Of a stretch of DNA of 64,000 nucleotides, positions 58,670-64,000 are shown piece by piece (the stretch's first letter is position 1; the number at the start of each line of letters is the position of its first letter). The stretch is from positions 200,943 to 264,942 of the forward strand of contig NZ_SSON01000075.1 in assembly GCF_029871245.1 (NCBI RefSeq), in the 5' to 3' direction. The notes beneath the pieces are model-generated. The model made no database searches, was not told where the DNA came from, and saw only the letters and a list, made by a program, of their open reading frames with translations. Both the position numbers and the translations under genes were made by a program. Source of the DNA: Pseudomonas sp. BN102 (GTDB taxonomy: Bacteria > Pseudomonadota > Gammaproteobacteria > Pseudomonadales > Pseudomonadaceae).

Positions 58670-58738
58670 GGGCGTTCGACCAGTGGGGAAGATGGCTCAC
58701 CCGGCGCGCAGGCGCACCGGCTGGAAAGGTGCGCCAGT

Positions 58739-60073
58739 TTACCCGACCTGATCCTCGCCTGCCTGCCGACTCTGCACCGCCTGCAACCGATTGATCACAT
58801 AGCGCAGGTGCATGTGCAGGTCGTACAGCTCGTTGGAGTAGGACAGCGGCACCTCCACCTTGGCCAGCTTCTGCTCGAGCTTCTCCAGGTGCTCGATCTC
58901 GGCACTCAGATGGTCCGGTGGGGTGCCGTTGTCCAGCTTGCGGTCGATCTCGCGCAGGTACCTGTACCAGCGATAAATGCGCGCGCGAATGCGCCAGCGG
59001 TAGATGGGGCCGATGATCTTGGACAGCGGGATCATGATCACCAGCAGCGGGATCAGCAGGATGATGTAGCGATCGGCCAGCGAGGCGATGCGGAACGGCA
59101 GGTAGCGCTGCAGGATCGGCAGGCCCTTCTCGTAGAAGTAGTCCGCCTCGTCCAGGGTGCGCAGCGTCTGCGGCTTTACGCTGGGATAGGCGCCCGGTGG
59201 ATCGAGCAGGCTGCCGTTCTTCATCACCTCGCGGGCGGCGTCGAGGATCAATGGCGTGAGCGAGGGGTGAAAGTCGTCACTGGCCACCAGCGTCGCCACG
59301 GGCGCCAAGGTCCGGATGTCCTGGGATGGGCTGTTGCTGGCCAGGTTGAGCAGGCCTTCGCCCACCTCCAGTTTGGTCAGGTAGGGCAGGCGTGCGCGGT
59401 AGGCCGCGCTGCGTCGCAGGCTTACCAGATCCAGTTCGGGTTGGGCGGCCAGGCGCTGTACCACGGCGTTCTCCGCCGGGCCGAGGAAAAAGCCGGCATC
59501 CAGCTCGCCGGCAAGCAGGGCGTTGGCCGCCGAGCTGCCGCTGATGGCCTGCCACTGCGGCGGGTAGCGTTCTGGGGGGATCTGGTTGGCGCCGAGGATC
59601 GCATCGCTGACCGAACGGGTGCCGCTGTTCGGTGCACCGATGGCCGCCCGCAGTTGCAGCAGGTCGCCCATGGTGTCGATCTCCAGCTCCTTGCGTTTGA
59701 ACAGCCAGACCGGCTCCTGGAACATCACGCCGAGGCCGTGCAGGTGGCGGCGCTCGTTCGTGCTAAGGGTGAGTTCCTGGCCGCTCTGCACCAGGGCGAT
59801 CTCCGCCTCGCCGGTCTGCAGCTTGGCCAGGTTGTCCAGGGAGCCGCTGCTGCGCACCAGCTCCAGTTCGAAGCCCTGCTTGGCCAGCTCGGCCTTGAGC
59901 TTCTCGCCGAAGGCGCTGTAGCCGCCGGTGGGGCTTCCGGTCGCCAGGCGGGCGTGCATGGGCGGCGGCGGGGCGACGAAATAGAAGAGGGCGCCGACCA
60001 GCGCGGCGAGCACCGGAATCAACCAGAGGTTGGCCAGGAGCATGATCTTGATGTCACGGAAAATGCGTTGCAT
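58739..60073 (-). CDS. TAXI family solute-binding protein, membrane anchored
   Basis: The 444-residue protein is a TAXI-type (TRAP-associated extracytoplasmic immunogenic) solute-binding protein. An N-terminal membrane helix (about 11-34) is followed by the binding domain starting HARLATGSPTGGYSAFGEKLK, with GAPNSGTRSVSDAIL and YPPQW segments. Unlike soluble TAXI proteins it also has a second hydrophobic helix (IILLIPLLVIMIPLSKIIGP, about 348-367) and a charged, coiled-coil-prone C-terminal tail of about 75 residues. No TRAP permease gene is visible nearby. The ATG at 60073 (MQRIFRDI) is the best start. Confidence 0.85.
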   Translation of the reverse strand: MQRIFRDIKIMLLANLWLIPVLAALVGALFYFVAPPPPMHARLATGSPTGGYSAFGEKLKAELAKQGFELELVRSSGSLDNLAKLQTGEAEIALVQSGQELTLSTNERRHLHGLGVMFQEPVWLFKRKELEIDTMGDLLQLRAAIGAPNSGTRSVSDAILGANQIPPERYPPQWQAISGSSAANALLAGELDAGFFLGPAENAVVQRLAAQPELDLVSLRRSAAYRARLPYLTKLEVGEGLLNLASNSPSQDIRTLAPVATLVASDDFHPSLTPLILDAAREVMKNGSLLDPPGAYPSVKPQTLRTLDEADYFYEKGLPILQRYLPFRIASLADRYIILLIPLLVIMIPLSKIIGPIYRWRIRARIYRWYRYLREIDRKLDNGTPPDHLSAEIEHLEKLEQKLAKVEVPLSYSNELYDLHMHLRYVINRLQAVQSRQAGEDQVG

Positions 60074-60184
60074 GTCAGTCCTTGTCTGCAGCGGATGCTG
60101 GGAAGGATAGCGGCTCGACGGTTGCCAGGCTTTCCAGGAAATGACAGGGTTGCCGGCATTTCCGTTCCGCCACAGTGATCTCCG

Positions 60185-61405
60185 ATGCGCATCCTCCACA
60201 CATCCGACTGGCACCTGGGCCAGCACTTCATGGGTAAGACCCGCCAGGCCGAGCACCAGGCCTTCTGCCGCTGGCTGATCGAGCAGGTGCACGAACGCCA
60301 GGTGGATGTGGTGCTGATCGCCGGGGACGTGTTCGACACCGGCGCACCGCCCAGTTATGCCCGTGAGCAGTACAACCAGTTCATCGTCGAGCTGCGCGCC
60401 ACGGGCGCCGGGCTGGTGGTGCTGGGCGGCAACCATGATTCGGTGGCCATGCTCGGCGAAAGCCGCACTTTGCTAGCACAGCTGGATACCCGCGTGGTGC
60501 CCGCGGTAGGCAATGCCCTGGAGGAGCAGGTGCTGGTGCTCGAGCGTCGTTCCGGCGAGGTGGGCGCCATCCTTTGCGCCATACCCTTCATCCGTCCGCG
60601 GGATGTGCTGCAGAGCCAGGCGGGGCAGAGTGCCAGCGACAAGCAACTGTCCCTGCAGCAGGCCATCCAGGACCACTACCAGCAGCTCTTCGCCCTGGCC
60701 GAGCAGCGCCGCGCTGAACTGGGCGGCGGCCTGCCGATCATCGCCACCGGGCACTTGACCACGGTGGGCGCCAGCGCCAGCGAGTCGGTGCGGGAAATCT
60801 ACGTCGGTGCACTGGAAGCCTTCCCCACCAATGCCTTCCCGGCGGCGGACTACATCGCCCTGGGACATATCCACAGGCCGCAGAAGGTCGGCGGCCTGGA
60901 GCATATCCGCTACTGCGGCTCGCCCATCCCGCTGTCCTTCGACGAGGCGTCGCAGCAGAAGGAGGTGCTGCTGGTTGAGCTGGACAGCATCGGTTTGCAC
61001 CAGGTCGAAGCCCTGCCGGTGCCGTGCTTCCAGGTCCTGCATTCCCTGCGCGGCGCCCTGGCCGACCTGCCCGCGCAGCTTGTCGAGGTGGCCGGGGAGG
61101 GTACGCCGGAGCTACCCGTCTGGGTGGAGGTGCTGGTCAGCAGCGATGACTACCTGAACGACCTGCAGGCACGCCTGGCGACCCTCTGCGAAGGCCTGCC
61201 GGTGGAAGTGCTGCGCATCCGCCGCGAGCGCGGTGGCACCCAGCCGGGCCTGGCGCGTGAGGCGCGGGAAACCCTCGATGAACTGAACCCGGAGGAGGTG
61301 TTCGACAAGCGCCTGGCCAGCGAGGAGCTGGACGATGACTTGCGCCGCAGCCTCCAGGGGCTGCACCGCGAGGTGCTGGCCGAACTGCGGGAGGAGCCGG
61401 CATGA
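60185..61405 (+). CDS. sbcD: Exonuclease SbcD (Mre11-type nuclease subunit)
   Basis: This 406-residue metal-dependent phosphoesterase forms, with SbcC, a nuclease that cleaves DNA hairpins and protein-blocked ends. All phosphoesterase motifs are present: SDWHLG, GDVFD, GGNHD, GHLT and ALGHIHRPQ. The C-terminal region includes the SbcC-contacting part. It overlaps sbcC by 4 nt (ATGA). It is divergent from the TAXI gene. Confidence 0.96.
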   Translation: MRILHTSDWHLGQHFMGKTRQAEHQAFCRWLIEQVHERQVDVVLIAGDVFDTGAPPSYAREQYNQFIVELRATGAGLVVLGGNHDSVAMLGESRTLLAQLDTRVVPAVGNALEEQVLVLERRSGEVGAILCAIPFIRPRDVLQSQAGQSASDKQLSLQQAIQDHYQQLFALAEQRRAELGGGLPIIATGHLTTVGASASESVREIYVGALEAFPTNAFPAADYIALGHIHRPQKVGGLEHIRYCGSPIPLSFDEASQQKEVLLVELDSIGLHQVEALPVPCFQVLHSLRGALADLPAQLVEVAGEGTPELPVWVEVLVSSDDYLNDLQARLATLCEGLPVEVLRIRRERGGTQPGLAREARETLDELNPEEVFDKRLASEELDDDLRRSLQGLHREVLAELREEPA

Positions 61406-64000
61406 AGATCCTCAGCCTGCGCCTGAAGAACCTCAATTCGCTGAAGGGCGAGTGGAAGATCGACTTCACCGGCGAGCCCTTCGCCGGCAATGGCCTGTTC
61501 GCCATCACCGGCCCCACCGGCGCCGGCAAGACGACCCTGCTGGACGCCATCTGCCTGGCGCTCTACCACCGCACGCCGCGCATGGGCACGGTGTCCGCCA
61601 GCATCAACGAGCTGATGACCCGGCACACTGCCGACTGCCTGGCGGAGGTGGAATTCGAAGTGAAGGGCGTGGCCTACCGCGCCTTCTGGAGCCAGCGCCG
61701 CGCCCGCGACAAGGCCGACGGCGGCCTGCAGCCGCCCAGGGTGGAGCTGGCGCGGGTGCTGGACGGGGAAATCCTCACCGACAAGATCAACGACAAGCTC
61801 AGGCTCATCGAAACCCTGAGCGGCCTCGACTTCGAGCGTTTCACCAAGTCCATGCTGCTGGCCCAGGGCGGCTTCGCCGCCTTCCTCGAGGCCAATGCCA
61901 ACCAGCGCGCGGAGTTGCTGGAGGAACTGACCGGCACTGAAATCTACGGGCGCATCTCCCAGCGGGTATTCGAACGCACCCGTGAAGTGAAGGCCGGGTT
62001 GGACCAGTTTCGCGCCCGCGCAGAAGGTGTGGAACTCCTGAGCGACGAGGCCCGCGCCGCCCTGCAGCAGGAGGCCGCGGCGCTGGGGGGCGAGGAGCAG
62101 CAATTGCAGGCGCGCCAGGCCGACCTGCAGCGCCAGCGGCAATGGCGCGACGAGCTGGACAAGGCCCTGGCCCGCCAGCAGGCCGCCGAACTGCAGGGCC
62201 GGGCAGCGCGCGAAGCCCTGGAGCAGGCACGGCCGCAACTCGCGCGCCTGGCCGCTAGCGAGCCGGCCAGCCAGCTGCTGACCTTGCACCGCGACTGGCA
62301 GCGGGCGCAGCAGCAACTGAACCAGGGCGAAAGCGAACTGCGGGTCACCCGTCACGACCTGCAGACCCTGGCTGAACGCATCCTCGACCAGCTCTGGCAG
62401 GGCGCGCAGCTGGGCGAACAGTGGGTGCAGACCCGGCAAACGGCCCTGGACGGCCTCCAGGAGGCGCGGGAAGCCCTGCAACGGCGTCTGGCTGAACATC
62501 CACAGCGGGCCCGCCTGGGCGAGCATCTGGGCGCCTGGCGGGCCGAATTCGGCGCGCTGGCCCGGCGCCAGGAAGACCTTGCCGGCCTGCGAAACGCCCA
62601 GAGTGAGCTGAACCGCCAGGGTGTTGAACTGGAAGAGCGCCTGCGCCACGCCCGTAGCGCCCTGGACGACGCCAGGACCGAGCATGGCCAGGTCCGGCAG
62701 ACGGAAGCCGAGGCTCAGGGCAAGCTCGATGAACTCTTGGCCGGGCAAGACGATGCCGCCCAACGCGAGCAGTGGCAGCAACTCCTGGAGCGCGGTCGCC
62801 AGCTGGAGCGTCTGGAGCAGTTGTCCCAGCAGCGCCGGCAACTGGCCGAGCGGCAGGCGCACGCTCGCAAACAGCTGCAGCCACTGCAGGACGAACAGAA
62901 GGTGCTCACCGAGCAGCGCGATGCCCTGCGCCGCCGCTTCAGTGAGCTCAAGCAGCAGATCGCCGACAAGGAAAAGCTCCTCGAACAGGAGCAGCGCATC
63001 CAGCAGCTGGAGGCCTACCGTGCCGCCCTGCAGCCGGGCGAAGCCTGCCCCCTGTGCGGCTCCCACGAACACCCGGCGATCGCCGAATACCAGGCGCTCA
63101 ACCTCTCGGCCACCCAGCAGGCCCTGCAGGACTGCAAGGCGGCCCAGGACGAAGTGCGCATCCAGGGCGAGACCCTGAGCAGCCGCCTGGCTACCCTGGA
63201 GGCGCAGGTCAAACAGCTCGACGAGGCCTTGCAGCTCGCTGAAACCGAGCAACGGGAGTACGTCGAGCGCTGGCGCCAGCTGTGCCAAGCCCTTGATCTG
63301 CAATTGCCGGACCTCGCCGCCTTGCAGGCCGAGCTGCAGGACCATGCCGGGCGCCTGCAGGCGCTGCAGGAGCGACTGGCCCGGCTGGATGGGCTCAAGG
63401 CCGCCCTGGTCGCCGCCCGCGAGCTGCGCCAGCAGCGCGACAAGGCGCTGCACGACTGCGGCAGCCAGCTCGCCCTGCTGGAGAAGGACCAGGCCAGCTT
63501 GCGCCAGCAGGAACAGGCCAATGCCCAGCGCTACGAGCAGATGGGCCGCCAGCAACAGGAGGCCCGCGAACAGCTGGCCGCCAGCCTGGAACAGCTGGGC
63601 CATGCCCTGCCGGATGCCGGCGATGCCTGGCTGGCCGAGCGCGAAGCCGAATGGCAGCAATGGCAGCAGGACCAGTCCGCCAGCCAGCAACTGGACGGTC
63701 AGTTGCGCGATCAGCAGCACGCACTGGGCCTCGCTCGCGAGCAGTCCCGTCTCTGGCAGGGACGCTGGCAGGCCTCCGGTCACACCGGACAGGCGCCGCT
63801 GGCGCTGGTGAACGATCCGCAGGCCGCGCTGGCGGCCGTGCAGGCCGAACTGGACGCCGCCCAGCAGCGGCTGAACCGCCTCAAGGGCAGCGAGCAGAGT
63901 CAGCACCAGCGGGTGCAGGAAGCCCAGCACCAGCTGCATGTGCAGCAGGACGCCTGGCGCCGGGGCCTGGCGGCCAGTCCCTTCGCGGACGAGGCGGCCT
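61402..64000 (+). CDS. sbcC: Exonuclease SbcC (Rad50-type ATPase), 5' part
   Basis: The gene runs off the right edge; about 866 codons are visible with the reading frame open. The N-terminal ATPase half has Walker [14 protein letters not shown] and the Q-loop region around [14 protein letters not shown]. Long, glutamine- and glutamate-rich coiled-coil arms follow, with the zinc-hook CPLC motif (Cys549 and Cys552) near nt 63046-63057, where the molecule dimerises. The C-terminal ATPase half, with signature and Walker B, would lie outside the window. Confidence 0.95.
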   Translation, partial: MKILSLRLKNLNSLKGEWKIDFTGEPFAGNGLFAITGPTGAGKTTLLDAICLALYHRTPRMGTVSASINELMTRHTADCLAEVEFEVKGVAYRAFWSQRRARDKADGGLQPPRVELARVLDGEILTDKINDKLRLIETLSGLDFERFTKSMLLAQGGFAAFLEANANQRAELLEELTGTEIYGRISQRVFERTREVKAGLDQFRARAEGVELLSDEARAALQQEAAALGGEEQQLQARQADLQRQRQWRDELDKALARQQAAELQGRAAREALEQARPQLARLAASEPASQLLTLHRDWQRAQQQLNQGESELRVTRHDLQTLAERILDQLWQGAQLGEQWVQTRQTALDGLQEAREALQRRLAEHPQRARLGEHLGAWRAEFGALARRQEDLAGLRNAQSELNRQGVELEERLRHARSALDDARTEHGQVRQTEAEAQGKLDELLAGQDDAAQREQWQQLLERGRQLERLEQLSQQRRQLAERQAHARKQLQPLQDEQKVLTEQRDALRRRFSELKQQIADKEKLLEQEQRIQQLEAYRAALQPGEACPLCGSHEHPAIAEYQALNLSATQQALQDCKAAQDEVRIQGETLSSRLATLEAQVKQLDEALQLAETEQREYVERWRQLCQALDLQLPDLAALQAELQDHAGRLQALQERLARLDGLKAALVAARELRQQRDKALHDCGSQLALLEKDQASLRQQEQANAQRYEQMGRQQQEAREQLAASLEQLGHALPDAGDAWLAEREAEWQQWQQDQSASQQLDGQLRDQQHALGLAREQSRLWQGRWQASGHTGQAPLALVNDPQAALAAVQAELDAAQQRLNRLKGSEQSQHQRVQEAQHQLHVQQDAWRRGLAASPFADEAA

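Noticed and set aside
57596-60178. An 860-codon plus-strand frame across yejK and the TAXI gene
   Set aside because: It crosses two clear minus-strand genes and a terminator, and the translation has no recognisable domain.
61150-63939. A 929-codon open frame on the minus strand opposite sbcC and the end of sbcD
   Set aside because: It is leucine- and glutamine-rich as expected for the complement of a Gln/Glu/Leu-rich coiled coil; no start signal or domain supports it.

Overview
This window is chromosomal DNA of a high-GC gammaproteobacterium, almost certainly a Pseudomonas in the broad sense, close to the aeruginosa / resinovorans side of the genus. The pointers are a fused CysNC, TrpS with a C-terminal extension, a complete dcw cell-wall cluster that starts with mraZ right after rnpB and ends with lpxC, the rplM-rpsI-petABC-sspAB run, and AmpG. 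From memory, the gene order from the left edge to about 54 kb closely follows PAO1 from the cysN region down to the ampG region; this was not checked by alignment. No phage, transposase, integrase, CRISPR array, tRNA or 16S/23S rRNA gene was seen. The window is mainly core genome.

Layout. 1-8 kb: end of cysNC, zapG, an alpha/beta hydrolase, trpS, zapE, a periplasmic helical-repeat protein, a GlxA-type regulator divergent from an acyl-CoA dehydrogenase. 8-14 kb: Tas-like aldo/keto reductase, ribosomal proteins L13 and S9, the cytochrome bc1 complex petABC, and the stringent starvation proteins SspA/SspB. 14-18.6 kb: dolP, a GmhA/DiaA-type SIS protein, yraN and lpoA on the minus strand, and rsmI on the plus strand. 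18.6-37 kb: the RNase P RNA, then mraZ-rsmH-ftsL-ftsI-murE-murF-mraY-murD-ftsW-murG-murC-ddlB-ftsQ-ftsA-ftsZ-lpxC. Most neighbours in this cluster overlap by 1-8 nt, which implies translational coupling. 37-44 kb: dciA, secA, argJ, a GST, a Nudix-TMP synthase fusion. 43.8-48.3 kb: a minus-strand operon of response regulator, panE, sensor kinase and corrinoid adenosyltransferase. 48.5-54.3 kb: yajQ, an MscS channel, ampG, an alkyltransferase-like protein and two tandem DUF481 outer-membrane-type proteins. 54.5-64 kb: a second GlxA/AraC regulator, a SnoaL-like protein, a GIY-YIG protein, a GST with an extra domain, yejK/ndpA, a membrane-anchored TAXI-type solute-binding protein, sbcD, and sbcC running off the right edge.

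The genes serve cell-envelope growth (precursor synthesis, division, outer membrane, muropeptide recycling by AmpG, PBP activation by LpoA), respiration and translation. Convergent gene pairs are generally separated by symmetric hairpins that can terminate both strands.

Nothing here is clearly a new biological system. The items most worth a second look are the orphan TAXI protein with a cytoplasmic tail, the tandem DUF481 proteins, the signalling pair embedded in a vitamin-gene operon with a degenerate GGDEF domain, a GlxA-type regulator that lacks the usual cysteine, two fused enzymes (Nudix-TMP synthase and GST plus C-terminal domain), and a set of REP-like inverted repeats, one of which sits close to where the gene order seems to leave the PAO1 arrangement.
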